Assembly: GCF_003610235.1 (NCBI RefSeq) | Contig: NZ_RAPR01000003.1 | Location: forward strand, 1 to 64,000 | Direction of reading: 5' to 3' | Length of the DNA: 64,000 nt | Source of the DNA: Catellatospora citrea | GTDB taxonomy: Bacteria > Actinomycetota > Actinomycetes > Mycobacteriales > Micromonosporaceae | In this document: positions 25,702-34,546 of the stretch, piece by piece | Layout of the letters: each line of letters begins with the position of its first letter | Numbering within the stretch: the stretch's first letter is position 1 | The notes under the pieces: model-generated | Told to the model about the DNA's origin: nothing | The model's input: the letters and a program-made list of their open reading frames with translations, nothing else | Databases searched by the model: none | Program-made: the position numbers and the translations under genes

Positions 25702-28700
25702 TCAACACCGGATGGGAGACAACGCGAAGTCCTCCACCGTGGGCGTGCTGGTGTTGATCCTCGTCTGACGGGTCTGGGGCTTCCAGCCGTCCTTGGCGAC
25801 GATCAGCGTCAGCGGGTTGTTGCGGCGGTCCATCCAGTAGGCGTACTTGCCCTGGGCGTCGGTGGCGAACGTGTACGAGTTCGCCCACGAGTCGACCTGG
25901 ACCACCGCGCCGACGATCGGCGAGCCCACGCCCTGGCAGCTGGTCCCGGTGACGGTGCCCAGCAGCTTGCCCCAGGTCTTCGGCGGTGTCACGGTCATCG
26001 TGACGGCCACCGGCGACACCGAGTACGGCGTGTTCTCCTTGATCCCGACCGAGGCGGTGTAGGTGCCCGGCTGGTCGACGTTCGCCGTCATGGTGACGGT
26101 GACGACGACCTTCGCGCCCGGCGCCAGCGTGACGGCGGTCTTGTCGAGCGTCAGCCAGCTGACGTCGGCGGCCGCTTCGGCGCAACCCTCCAGGCCCGGC
26201 AGCACCTCGCTGTCGGGCATCGCGCTGAAGTTGCCCGACGAACCTCCGATCTTGTAGAAGCCGCACGCCGCGCCGCCGCGGTACCGCGCGGTGTTGGCGT
26301 TGGGCAGGTTGGACCACGAGTTGAGGGCCGGGTCGTAGGCGAAGCCCGCGTTCGTGATGGCCCCGCCCTGCGACCCGCCGACCACCAGCAGCTTGCCGCT
26401 GGCTACGGCGAAGGAGCTGGCCCAGTTGTCGGTCGGCGCGTCGGCGATGGGCGTCCACGAGTCGGCGCCCGGGTCGTAGGCGTAGCCGGCCTTCTGCGCG
26501 GCGGATCCGTCGTTGCCGCCGGTGCAGTAGACGGTGCCGTCGATCCCGCCGCAGGAGGCGAACGCCACCGACTTCGGGTAGTCGGCCACGGCCGTCCAGG
26601 TGTCGGTGGCGGGGTCGTAGCGGACCACGTCGTTCGACATCGGGGTGCAGGCGGCGGTGGTGCAACCGCCGATGGCGTACAGCTTGCCGTCGGCGACCGC
26701 CTGCCCGGCCGCGGACCGCGGCGCGGGGTTGGCGGCCTTCGCCGTCCAGGTGTTCGCCGCCGGGTCGTAGGACCAGGTGCCGGCGTCGGGGCCGGAGTCA
26801 CCCCAGCCGCCGGTCGCGATGATCTTCCCGCCGACGACGCCCACGGCCATGGCGTTGCGGGCCCCGGGCAGATCGGCGATCGCCGTCCAGGTCTGGGCGA
26901 CCGGGTCGTAGACGAAGTTCTTCGTCGTGGAGGCCGATCCGTTGCCGCCCGCGATCGAGTACACCTTGCCGTCGAGGGTCACCACCCGGTTGTCCATCAC
27001 GTTGGCCGGGTAGTCGGCGATGTCCGTCCACGGTTCGGCCTGGGGGCCGACCGCGGGCGACGCCGCGTTCGCCGACTTGCCGGACGCCGCGTTCGCGGCG
27101 AACGACGTCGGCGCGTCGAGCCGCTGTTCAGGTGCCCCGGCGCTGCCGAGCACCTCCTGCTTGGTGGTACGCGAGCCGTCGGCCCGCTGCAGTTCGAACC
27201 CGCCCTCGCGCTCACTGAACTCGACCTCGACCGGCGCGCCGCCGGTGTTGGTCACCGTGAACGTCTTGGCCGCCTTGCCGGTGGGCATCTGGACCGTCGC
27301 GCTGACCGCGGCCGGGGACACCTTCAGCTGGCCTGCCGCGAGCGCGTAGTTCGCCGCGGTCGCCCAGTCGGGCTGAACGTCGACCTGCTTGGTCAGGCTG
27401 ACGTAGTTGCCGGCCCGCGCGGTGAACGGGTGCGTGCCGGTCAGCGACGAGAACAGCCAGTAGAAGCCGTCCTCCAACGCCGGGTCGTCCGGCGTGGCCG
27501 CGGTGACGGCCTTCTCGGCCGGCTTGGCGTCGCTGGTGACGGTCGCGCCGTTGACGTAGCTGCTGTCGTTCTTGTCGCGGACGTTGCCGACCACCAGGCC
27601 GCCGTCGGTCGGAGCGCAGGTGACCTGGCTGCCGATCAGCACGTTGTCGACCTCCCACCACCACTCGTACGACGCGTCGTAGTAGTGGAAGCGGACCTGG
27701 ACCTGTGCCTTGCCCGCGGCCTGCGGGATCGCGATCTCGGTTGTGCGCGGCCCCCGGAAGTCGGCTGCCTGCCGGAGCACGTTGCTCCAGGTGGCTCCGC
27801 CGTCGAGGCTGAGGTCGACGTCGGCCCGGTCGGAACCGAGCTGGTTGAAGTCCTGGTTGAACCGGATGACCGGAGCCGTGACGGCCGTCAGGTTGACCAC
27901 GGGGCTGACCAGGGAGCTGTCCTGCGCCCCGCCGATCCCGTAGTCGTCGCTGTCGATCATCGCGAAGTTGCCGCTGCCGCCGGTGAGGTTGCCGCGGTTG
28001 CCGTCGTCGGTGAACTTCCACACCTGGCCGCTGCCCGCGTTGTCCACCACGGACCAGCCGGCCGGCACGGTCGTGCCGTCGAAGGTCTCGTACTCGCCGT
28101 CCGAGCCGTACCCGTAGCCGGGCGCTGTGGTGCACTTGGTGGCGTCGACCGGCACGGAGACGTTCGCCGTGACGTTGCCCGAACCGACCACGATTTGCTT
28201 GGTCACGGTCTGGTAGCCCGGGTACAGCGTCTCGACCTTCAGGTTGTACGTCGCCCCGGCCGGCAGCTTGACGGTGTAGCGGCCGTTGACCGGAGTGGTG
28301 TGGTCGTAGACGCCCGACGGGCCTTCCACGGTGACCTTCGCGTACAGCGGCCAGCCGTGCCCGGAGCCGTCGGTGATCGAACCGCTGACGTTGACGCTGG
28401 GCACCGGGCTCAGTGCCGCGTCGACGGTCGTGGTCGCGCCGTCGGTGAGGGTCGCCGACCGGATCGTGCCGGTGTACCCGAACGCCGCCACGGCGACCTG
28501 GTAGTCACCGACCGGGAGCAGGGTGGAGAACTTCCCGTCCGCGCCGGTGGTCACCTCGCGGCCGACCGAGCCGGTGATGGTCACCGTCGCGCCGGCCAGC
28601 GGGCTGCCGGTGGACGCGTCGGTGACGGTGCCGGCCAGGGTGCCGGTGTCGCCGATCGGAGCGGAGTTGAGCAGTACCAGCGCGTCCAGTCGGCCTTCGC

Positions 28701-30108
28701 CGTAGACGTTGTTGTCAGCGGCGGTGCCGCCGCACTGGCTGTCGGCCTTGTCGATCGCGGCGCCGTTGAGCAGCGCGCGGGTCGCGTCGATGTCACCGAC
28801 CAGTGCCGGGGCCGCCGACCACAGCAGCGCGATCGCGCCCGCGAGGTGCGGTGCGGCCATCGAGGTGCCGCTGATGCTGGCGTAGCCGTCGCCCGGCACG
28901 CTGGAGCGCACGTTCACCCCGGGCGCCGAGATGTTGGGCTTGATCTCGCCGTTCTGCCCGGTGCCCCGGGACGAGAAGCCCGCGATGTTGTTGTTGACGT
29001 CGTACGCGCCGGTCGAGTAGTTGCTGATCCGGCTGCCCGGCGAGCCGCTGGTCTGGCACGCGGAGCCGCTGTTGCCGTTGGACCAGGTCCCGAAGATGCC
29101 CGACGCGGCCCAGGCCAGCGTCACGTCCTCCATGAACGGGTCGTTGGAGGGCAGCTCGCTGCCCCACGAGTTGTTGATGATGTTCGGGCGCTTGGCCGCG
29201 TTCGGGTTCTGGCCGTTGAGGTCCGTCGGCTCCAGCATCCACTCGCCGGAGGTGACCAGCGCGGCGTCGCTGGGGCAGCAGCCGTTCGCGGCGATCCACT
29301 TGACCCCGGGGGCGACGCCGATCTGGTTCGCGCCGTCGGCGCCGGCCATGGTGCCCATGGTGTGCGTGCCGTGGCCGTCGTCGTCGCACGGCGTGTCACA
29401 GGTGTCCGCCGCGTTGAACCAGTTGTAGTTGTGGTCGAACGTGCCGTCGCCGTTGTTGCCGCGGTAGGAGGCGACCAGCGCCGGGTGGTCGAACTGGACC
29501 CCGGTGTCGATGTTGGCGATGGTGATGCCCTCGCCCTTGACGCCGTACTGGGACCAGACGTCGTCGGCGTTGATGTTCGCGATGCCCCATTCGAGGGCGT
29601 TGACGGTCTGCTCGTCGGTGCCCTTGGTGGTCTCCGGCACCTTGTAGGCGATCGGGGCGTACAGGCCCTCGACCTCGGCGTGCGCGGCGTACTTCTGCAC
29701 CATGGCCAGCGAGCCGGTGGTCACCTTGATGGCGTTGGTCGCCCAGAAGGCCTGGTACTTCACGCCCGCGGCGTCGAGGTCGGCCCGGATCTTGGCCTGG
29801 CTCACCTCGGCCGTCTTGCGCAGGGCCTCCGCGACGGCGGTGCCGCGCCGGGCCCAGTCCTTGATGTCCTTGGCCTTGCTGAGATCGGCCCGGTCGGTGA
29901 ACCGGATCCAGAAGTCTCCCTCGCTCTTGGCCTGGAGCTGCTTGGCGAGCTCCGGTCGTATCTTGTCGCCGACAGCGGTGCCGGTCCCCGACGCGGCCTG
30001 CGCGCCGGAGCCCGACGCGGCCACGCCGGTCACGGCGAGGATCATCGCCGCTCCGGCACTGACCAGTGATCTGGCTGCGCGCCGCCGCCATGGTGGACGT
30101 CTGAACAT
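25702..30108 (-). CDS. Secreted S8 serine protease with MAM-like, Kelch, BACON and carboxypeptidase-regulatory domains
   Basis: A 1468-residue exoenzyme. Signal peptide (about 1-40), propeptide-like domain (about 45-150), then a subtilisin domain (about 190-470) with the catalytic triad Asp201 (ANIDTGVQ), His246 (DDGHGTHTMG) and Ser416 (SGTSMAAPH). Beta-sandwich carboxypeptidase-regulatory repeats follow (about 485-660), then a MAM/immune-inhibitor-like domain (about 666-835), a linker, a Kelch beta-propeller (about 1020-1310; repeated YDP...W motifs with GGxxG turns), a BACON-like domain (about 1311-1375) and a final regulatory-like domain. ATG 30108 has GGGAGGT upstream. Likely an extracellular protease with adhesive or glycan-binding modules. 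It is divergent from a winged-helix regulator. Confidence 0.92.
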   Translation of the reverse strand: MFRRPPWRRRAARSLVSAGAAMILAVTGVAASGSGAQAASGTGTAVGDKIRPELAKQLQAKSEGDFWIRFTDRADLSKAKDIKDWARRGTAVAEALRKTAEVSQAKIRADLDAAGVKYQAFWATNAIKVTTGSLAMVQKYAAHAEVEGLYAPIAYKVPETTKGTDEQTVNALEWGIANINADDVWSQYGVKGEGITIANIDTGVQFDHPALVASYRGNNGDGTFDHNYNWFNAADTCDTPCDDDGHGTHTMGTMAGADGANQIGVAPGVKWIAANGCCPSDAALVTSGEWMLEPTDLNGQNPNAAKRPNIINNSWGSELPSNDPFMEDVTLAWAASGIFGTWSNGNSGSACQTSGSPGSRISNYSTGAYDVNNNIAGFSSRGTGQNGEIKPNISAPGVNVRSSVPGDGYASISGTSMAAPHLAGAIALLWSAAPALVGDIDATRALLNGAAIDKADSQCGGTAADNNVYGEGRLDALVLLNSAPIGDTGTLAGTVTDASTGSPLAGATVTITGSVGREVTTGADGKFSTLLPVGDYQVAVAAFGYTGTIRSATLTDGATTTVDAALSPVPSVNVSGSITDGSGHGWPLYAKVTVEGPSGVYDHTTPVNGRYTVKLPAGATYNLKVETLYPGYQTVTKQIVVGSGNVTANVSVPVDATKCTTAPGYGYGSDGEYETFDGTTVPAGWSVVDNAGSGQVWKFTDDGNRGNLTGGSGNFAMIDSDDYGIGGAQDSSLVSPVVNLTAVTAPVIRFNQDFNQLGSDRADVDLSLDGGATWSNVLRQAADFRGPRTTEIAIPQAAGKAQVQVRFHYYDASYEWWWEVDNVLIGSQVTCAPTDGGLVVGNVRDKNDSSYVNGATVTSDAKPAEKAVTAATPDDPALEDGFYWLFSSLTGTHPFTARAGNYVSLTKQVDVQPDWATAANYALAAGQLKVSPAAVSATVQMPTGKAAKTFTVTNTGGAPVEVEFSEREGGFELQRADGSRTTKQEVLGSAGAPEQRLDAPTSFAANAASGKSANAASPAVGPQAEPWTDIADYPANVMDNRVVTLDGKVYSIAGGNGSASTTKNFVYDPVAQTWTAIADLPGARNAMAVGVVGGKIIATGGWGDSGPDAGTWSYDPAANTWTAKAANPAPRSAAGQAVADGKLYAIGGCTTAACTPMSNDVVRYDPATDTWTAVADYPKSVAFASCGGIDGTVYCTGGNDGSAAQKAGYAYDPGADSWTPIADAPTDNWASSFAVASGKLLVVGGSQGGAITNAGFAYDPALNSWSNLPNANTARYRGGAACGFYKIGGSSGNFSAMPDSEVLPGLEGCAEAAADVSWLTLDKTAVTLAPGAKVVVTVTMTANVDQPGTYTASVGIKENTPYSVSPVAVTMTVTPPKTWGKLLGTVTGTSCQGVGSPIVGAVVQVDSWANSYTFATDAQGKYAYWMDRRNNPLTLIVAKDGWKPQTRQTRINTSTPTVEDFALSPIRC

Positions 30109-30353
30109 CGGTGCTACCTCCCTCAGAACGACCCAGATTGAAACGAGCCACGGTGAGGGTGCAGGGGGAACCGTCGTGACACAGCGAACCGACGAACCCC
30201 CTCCATGCCCACCAAACAAAACCGCGCGGGTCACGCCGGTTGCCCGTTTGGACACTATGATCGAGCAGAAAGGACGATCAATAACTTGACGTGAGCAACT
30301 TGTCGCTAACGGTTGCCAGGTAAGCGGCACGCTTGCCCATCACTGTCAGGGCC

Positions 30354-30926
30354 ATGACGAAAGTGGGCACCATGCCCCATCGATCCCGGGCGGTTACGGT
30401 GACCGAGGACGACACGAGAACGGCGACGCGGTCCGATCCGGACGGCGGACCGTTCCCGCTGCTGATAGCGGTGGCGCCGTCACCGGACGAACGGATCCGG
30501 CTCGCCGAGCAACTCGACGGCATCGCGCCACTGCTGCTGGTGGCCGACCTCGACGAGCTGCGCCGACTGATCGCGCCCGCCCAGCAGCGTGCTGAGACGC
30601 CGCCCGCGGCCGTCGACACCTCCCTGGTCATCGACTCGACCCGGGCCACGGCGCGCTGCCGCAACCGTGAGGTCGACCTCACCCGGCTCGAACTCGACCT
30701 GCTGACCTGCCTGACCACCGAGCCGGTCCGGGTCTGGAGCTACGCCGAACTGCACCGCACGGTATGGCGCGACGAAGGCCTCGACGGCAAGTCCGACGTG
30801 CAGTCCGTGGTCAAGCGGCTGCGGCACAAGCTGCGCCAGCTCGGCACGGGCGCCACCATCGACGCGGTGCGGGGGGTCGGGCTGCGGCTGACCGATCGTC
30901 GACAACCGCGGATCGGGCGTGCCTGA
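30354..30926 (+). CDS. Orphan winged-helix regulator, paralogue of 23839-24348
   Basis: A 190-residue protein with the same plan as the regulator at 23839: a shortened receiver-like segment (PLLIAVAPSPDERIRLAEQL, PLLLVADLDELRRLI) lacking the phospho-acceptor, a linker, and a PhoB-type winged helix (REVDLTRLELDLLTCL, VWSYAELHRTVW, VQSVVKRLRHKLRQL, AVRGVGLRL). The DNA-binding halves of the two proteins are alike over about 75 residues, with identical REVDLTRLE and AVRGVG blocks. ATG 30354 has AGGG seven bases upstream; ATG 30333 and 30369 are alternatives. It is divergent from the secreted protease (245-base gap), whose expression it may control. No kinase is nearby. Confidence 0.8.
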   Translation: MTKVGTMPHRSRAVTVTEDDTRTATRSDPDGGPFPLLIAVAPSPDERIRLAEQLDGIAPLLLVADLDELRRLIAPAQQRAETPPAAVDTSLVIDSTRATARCRNREVDLTRLELDLLTCLTTEPVRVWSYAELHRTVWRDEGLDGKSDVQSVVKRLRHKLRQLGTGATIDAVRGVGLRLTDRRQPRIGRA

Positions 30927-31005
30927 TTCCTGCCCTAATTGGGCAGCGTCGATGGGCCGCCGGAAGCCCGACATCGCCCGCCCGCGGCCACCGGAGGGGC
31001 TGCGG

Positions 31006-31416
31006 TCAGTCGCCGCGCAGCAGATCGTCGACGAGCGCCTGGACCCGGCCGCGGATCTCGTCGCGGATCGGGCGCACCGCGTCGATGCCCTGCCCCGCGG
31101 GATCGTCGAGCTTCCAGTCCTCGTGGCGCTGGCCGGGGAAGTAGGGGCAGACGTCGCCGCAGCCCATCGTGACGACCACGGTGGAGGCCGCGGAGTCCTC
31201 CGGGGTGAGGATCTTCGGGGTCTGGCCGGTGATGTCGATGCCGACCTCCCGCATGGCGTCGACGGCGACGGGATTGATCTGCTCCGCGGGCGCGGAGCCC
31301 GCCGAACGGACCTCGACGGCGTCACCGGCGAGATGGCGCAGCCACCCGGCGGCCATCTGGGAGCGGCCGGCGTTGTGCACGCACACGAACAGCACGCTGG
31401 GTTTGGTCTCGGTCAT
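31006..31416 (-). CDS. arsC: Arsenate reductase, low-molecular-weight phosphatase type
   Basis: A 136-residue arsenate reductase that converts As(V) to As(III). It has the phosphatase-like P-loop C-V-H-N-A-G-R-S (Cys12, Arg18), the ITGQTPK segment, a second cysteine pair in MGCGDVCPYF that can relay disulfide reduction, and a C-terminal helix. Redox partner is probably thioredoxin or, in actinobacteria, mycothiol/mycoredoxin. ATG 31416 follows AGGAG; a longer frame to 31464 is less likely. It is the downstream gene of arsR-aquaporin-arsC on the minus strand; As(III) formed would leave through the aquaporin or another exporter. Confidence 0.92.
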   Translation of the reverse strand: MTETKPSVLFVCVHNAGRSQMAAGWLRHLAGDAVEVRSAGSAPAEQINPVAVDAMREVGIDITGQTPKILTPEDSAASTVVVTMGCGDVCPYFPGQRHEDWKLDDPAGQGIDAVRPIRDEIRGRVQALVDDLLRGD

Positions 31417-31495
31417 TCGGGTTCTCCTGAATCGGTTCGGGTTCCGCGGGACGCCCCCGCCCATGTCTTAGCGGTGGGCGTCGAGGTCGACGCGG

Positions 31496-32251
31496 TCACG
31501 GCGCGGCGGTGGCCGCCTCGGCGCGGGTGGGCTGCCGCGGTGCGGGTCCGGCGGCGGTCCCGGTGCCGGCTGAGGCGGGGTACAGGGCGAGCACCAGGCC
31601 GACGCCGATCAGCGCCCCGACGACCTGCGCCGCGACGAATGCCGGGACCGAGGCCGGCGCGATGCCGGCGAAGGTGTCGGTGAACGCGCGGCCGATGGTG
31701 ACGGCGGGGTTGGCGAAGCTCGTGGAGCTGGTGAACCAGTACGCCGCGCCGATGTAGGCGCCGACGGCCGGGGCGGCCAGCGCAGCCCGGCCGGTGCGGG
31801 TCAGCGCGAAGACGAGCAGCAGCAGACCGGCGGTCGCGACGACCTCGGCCAGCCACAGCCGCGGCTCGTCACGTCCGGTGGCCGACAGGCCCTGCGCGAC
31901 CCCGAACATGGCGTTGGCCAGCATCGATCCCGCGATCGCACCGCAGGTCTGGGCAACGATGTACGGGCCGACGTCGCTGCCCGGAAGCCCGGCGCGGCCA
32001 TGGCGGTCTGACCACCACGCCGCGATGGTCACCACCGGATTGAAGTGGGCTCCGGACAGCGGTCCGAGGATCACGATCAGCACGGCGAGGGCGAACACCG
32101 TCGCCGTCGAGTTCTCGAGCAGTTGCAGGCCGACGTCGTTCGGTGACAGGCGGGTGGCCATGATGCCGGAGCCGACCACGGCGGTGACCAGCAGCATCGT
32201 CCCCAGGAACTCGGCGAGCAGGCGGCGGGGCAGGTTGGCGGACATCAGCAT
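31496..32251 (-). CDS. MIP/aquaporin-family channel of the arsenic operon
   Basis: A 251-residue six-helix aquaglyceroporin-like channel. The two pore motifs are HFNPVVT and FANPAVT, each with the NPx core. In ars operons such channels (AqpS-like) let arsenite, produced by ArsC, flow out down its gradient, replacing a pump; no arsB or acr3 gene is present here. It overlaps arsR at its start (ATG 32251 or ATG 32245; the latter gives a TGATG junction). The C-terminus is a short Ala/Pro-rich tail. Confidence 0.85.
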   Translation of the reverse strand: MLMSANLPRRLLAEFLGTMLLVTAVVGSGIMATRLSPNDVGLQLLENSTATVFALAVLIVILGPLSGAHFNPVVTIAAWWSDRHGRAGLPGSDVGPYIVAQTCGAIAGSMLANAMFGVAQGLSATGRDEPRLWLAEVVATAGLLLLVFALTRTGRAALAAPAVGAYIGAAYWFTSSTSFANPAVTIGRAFTDTFAGIAPASVPAFVAAQVVGALIGVGLVLALYPASAGTGTAAGPAPRQPTRAEAATAAP

Positions 32252-32562
32252 TCACGGCGGTTGTCGGCGGCAGCGCGAGCACGGGCGGCCAGTGTGGAAA
32301 GGTGGGCGGCCGCGGCGTCGAGGGCGTCGGCGTTGAGGTGGTAGTAGGTGAAGCGGCCGTGGGGTTCGGCGCTGACCAGTCCGGCGTGGCGCAGCGCACG
32401 CAGGTGGTTGGAGACGTTGGGCTGGGTCAGGCCGAGGTCCTCGACGAGGTGGCAGGTGCAGGCGGGACCCGCGGCGAGCACGTCGACGATGGCGGCGCGG
32501 GCGGGGTCGGCCAGCAGGCGCACGACCTCCGCCGGGGCATCACCGGAAACTGATATCACCAC
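32245..32562 (-). CDS. arsR: ArsR family metalloregulator (first copy)
   Basis: A 105-residue winged-helix repressor. A cysteine pair in ACTCHLVEDLGL (Cys35, Cys37) lies in the alpha-3 helix, the classic arsenite-binding site, followed by the recognition helix TQPNVSNHLRALRHAGLV and wing GRFTYYHLN. The start is GTG 32562, or GTG 32559 with the same frame; the upstream TTTGATAAC may be a -10 giving a leaderless mRNA. It heads the arsR-aquaporin-arsC operon and probably autorepresses it until arsenite binds. Confidence 0.92.
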   Translation of the reverse strand: MVISVSGDAPAEVVRLLADPARAAIVDVLAAGPACTCHLVEDLGLTQPNVSNHLRALRHAGLVSAEPHGRFTYYHLNADALDAAAAHLSTLAARARAAADNRREC

Positions 32563-32646
32563 GCGGTTATCAAACAGTCCGGTGGCTCAGCCCCGCAACT
32601 TAGTGATCATGAACATTGGGTGACACGGCCGCCGACGGCGTCGGGC

Positions 32647-33000
32647 TCAGGCGGCGGGCGCGGTGTGCAGGACGGCGGACAGGGCGGCCATGCGCGGGCG
32701 GTTCGCCCGGTACCAGACCCAGGTGCCGCGCCGGTCGGACTCGACCAGACCGGCTTCGCGCAGCACCTTCAGGTGGTGCGAGATGGTGGGTCCGGTCAGG
32801 TCGAACGCGGGGGTCAGGTCGCAGACGCAGACCTCTCCCCCGTCGGCCGAGGCGATCATCGACAGCAGCTGCAGGCGCACCGGGTCGCCCATGGCCTTGA
32901 ACGCGGCCGCGAGGTCCGCGGCGGCCTCGGCCGGCACGGCGGCGACGGCCAGGGGTGTGCAGCACACCTCGGGTTCGAGCACGGTCAGCTGCTTCGCCAT
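32647..33000 (-). CDS. arsR: ArsR family metalloregulator (second copy)
   Basis: A 117-residue ArsR protein distinct from the first. It carries an extra cysteine pair near the N-terminus (Cys13-Cys14 in EVCCTP) and the alpha-3 pair in GEVCVCDL (Cys58, Cys60), followed by LTGPTISHHLKVLREAGLV and the wing RRGTWVWYRAN. The N-terminal Cys pair with the alpha-3 cysteines would give a combined thiol site as in ArsR variants of actinobacteria. It is divergent from the ArsO-like gene with two 27-base direct repeats between them, the likely operators. Confidence 0.92.
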   Translation of the reverse strand: MAKQLTVLEPEVCCTPLAVAAVPAEAAADLAAAFKAMGDPVRLQLLSMIASADGGEVCVCDLTPAFDLTGPTISHHLKVLREAGLVESDRRGTWVWYRANRPRMAALSAVLHTAPAA

Positions 33001-33007
33001 GCCCCTA

Positions 33008-33034
33008 GGTTGACAGATTTCGAAGCAGGCGGCA
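33008..33034. promoter_or_regulatory. ArsR-operator-like direct repeat, copy 1
   Basis: A 27-base element starting GGTTGACAGATTTCGAAG and ending AGGCGGCA lies eight bases from the second arsR start. It is 24/27 identical to the element at 33078-33104 and includes a TTGACA hexamer. Confidence 0.65.
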
Positions 33035-33077
33035 ACGCCGGTCGGCTCACCTCCGGCCAGGCACCACCACCTCGCTG

Positions 33078-33104
33078 GGTTGACAGATATCTAAGTAGGC
33101 GGCA
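33078..33104. promoter_or_regulatory. ArsR-operator-like direct repeat, copy 2
   Basis: The second copy starts GGTTGACAGATATCTAAG and contains the palindrome AGATATCT. Its TTGACA (33079-33084 region) can serve as the -35 for the ArsO-like gene. A further inverted repeat TTAGA-N6-TCTAA (33120-33135) lies between it and the ribosome site AAGGAG (33138-33143). Together they suggest co-repression of both divergent transcripts. Confidence 0.65.
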
Positions 33105-33148
33105 CTCTCAACACGTAGCTTAGAGAAACTTCTAAACAAGGAGCCGTG

Positions 33149-34546
33149 ATGGACAAGCAGGACGAACTCCCGATCGTGGTGGTCGGCGCCGGCCCCGTCG
33201 GCCTCGCCGCCGCCGCCCACCTGGCCGAGCGCGGCCTGGACTTCCTGGTCCTGGAGGCAGGCGATGGCCCCGCCGCGGCGATGGCGAGCTGGGGCCACGT
33301 GCGGGTGTTCAGCCCGTGGCGGTTCAACCTCGACCACGCGGCCCGCCGCCTGCTGGAGGCCGACGGCTGGATCGCACCGGACCTGGCCGAGTTGCCGCTG
33401 GGCGCGCAACTCGTCACCGACTACCTGGAGCCGCTGACCAAGCTGCCCGCCCTGGCCGGCCGGGTCCGCTACGGCGCGAAGGTGGCGGCGATCAGCCGCG
33501 ACGGCCTCGACCGCGTACGCACCACGGGCCGTGACGGCGCTCCGTTCCTGATCCGCCTCGCCACCGGCGAGGAGCTCACCGCACGGGCGGTCGTCGACGC
33601 CTCCGGCACCTGGCCCACCCCCAACGTGCTCGGCGGGTCCGGCCTGCCCGCGCACGGCGAGCCCGAGGCCGCGGCATTCGTCGAGACCGCGCTGCCCGAC
33701 GTGCTCGGCGCCGACCGCGCCCGGTTCGCCGGACGGCACACCCTCGTCGTCGGCGCGGGCCACTCCGCCGCCAACACGCTGCTCGCCCTCGCGCAGCTCG
33801 CGTCCGAAGCACCCGGCACCAGGGTGAGCTGGGCGATCCGCACCGGCGCGGCGACCCGCACCTACGGCGGCGGCGACGCCGACGCCCTGCCCGCCCGCGG
33901 CGCGCTCGGCTCCCGGGTGCGGGCGCTGGTCGAGGCCGGCGCGATCACCCTGCACGCCGGGTTCTCCGTGCACGCCGTCACCGTCCAGGGCGACCAGGTC
34001 ACGGTGACCGCGCGCGGCGGTGCGCGCGTCACCGCGCACCGGATCGTGTCGGCCACCGGCTTCCGGCCCGACCACACCATCGCGTCCGAGCTGCGCCTGG
34101 ACCTCGACCCGATCCTCGGCTCGACCCGCGCCCTGGCCCCGCTCATCGACCCGAACCAGCACTCCTGCGGCACCGTGCCGCCGCACGGCGTCGACGAGCT
34201 CACCCAGCCTGAGCCCGGCTACTACGCCGTCGGCGCGAAGTCCTACGGCCGCGCGCCGACGTTCCTCATGGCCACCGGATACGAGCAGGTCCGGTCCGTG
34301 GTCGCCGCGCTCGCCGGGGACTGGGACGCCGCTCGCGACGTGCAGCTCGAACTGCCCGAGACGGGCGTGTGCTCCAGCAGCGCCGCCCTGGGCGCCGACG
34401 ACGAGGCCGCCTGCTGCGGCACTCCCGCACCGGCCGCCGCCGACGCGCCCCGAGGGCTCGCCACCGGTGTCGCGGGCGGCCTGCTGACCCTGCCGGTGGT
34501 GCAGGCCGTCCCGGCCGAGGCCGGAACCGGCGGATGCTGCGGCTGA
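33149..34546 (+). CDS. ArsO-like FAD-dependent oxidoreductase of the arsenic locus
   Basis: A 465-residue flavoprotein with an FAD Rossmann motif VVVGAGPVGLAAAAHLAERG near the N-terminus, a second nucleotide motif LVVGAGHSAANTLLALA, and the ATGFRPD segment found in flavin monooxygenase-like enzymes. Such proteins are found in ars clusters as ArsO, proposed to use flavin chemistry on organoarsenicals or reduced arsenic; the reaction is not settled. The last ~100 residues are unusual: dispersed cysteines (GVCSSSA, EAACCG, final GGCCG) in a low-complexity Ala/Pro stretch that could bind As(III). ATG 33149 has AAGGAG five bases upstream. Its stop overlaps the MFS start (TGATG). Confidence 0.85.
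   Translation: MDKQDELPIVVVGAGPVGLAAAAHLAERGLDFLVLEAGDGPAAAMASWGHVRVFSPWRFNLDHAARRLLEADGWIAPDLAELPLGAQLVTDYLEPLTKLPALAGRVRYGAKVAAISRDGLDRVRTTGRDGAPFLIRLATGEELTARAVVDASGTWPTPNVLGGSGLPAHGEPEAAAFVETALPDVLGADRARFAGRHTLVVGAGHSAANTLLALAQLASEAPGTRVSWAIRTGAATRTYGGGDADALPARGALGSRVRALVEAGAITLHAGFSVHAVTVQGDQVTVTARGGARVTAHRIVSATGFRPDHTIASELRLDLDPILGSTRALAPLIDPNQHSCGTVPPHGVDELTQPEPGYYAVGAKSYGRAPTFLMATGYEQVRSVVAALAGDWDAARDVQLELPETGVCSSSAALGADDEAACCGTPAPAAADAPRGLATGVAGGLLTLPVVQAVPAEAGTGGCCG

Noticed and set aside
27430..30069. An 879-codon plus-strand frame antisense to the protease gene
   Set aside because: Composition is Arg/Val/Ala-rich with no motif; it mirrors codon bias of the real gene opposite.
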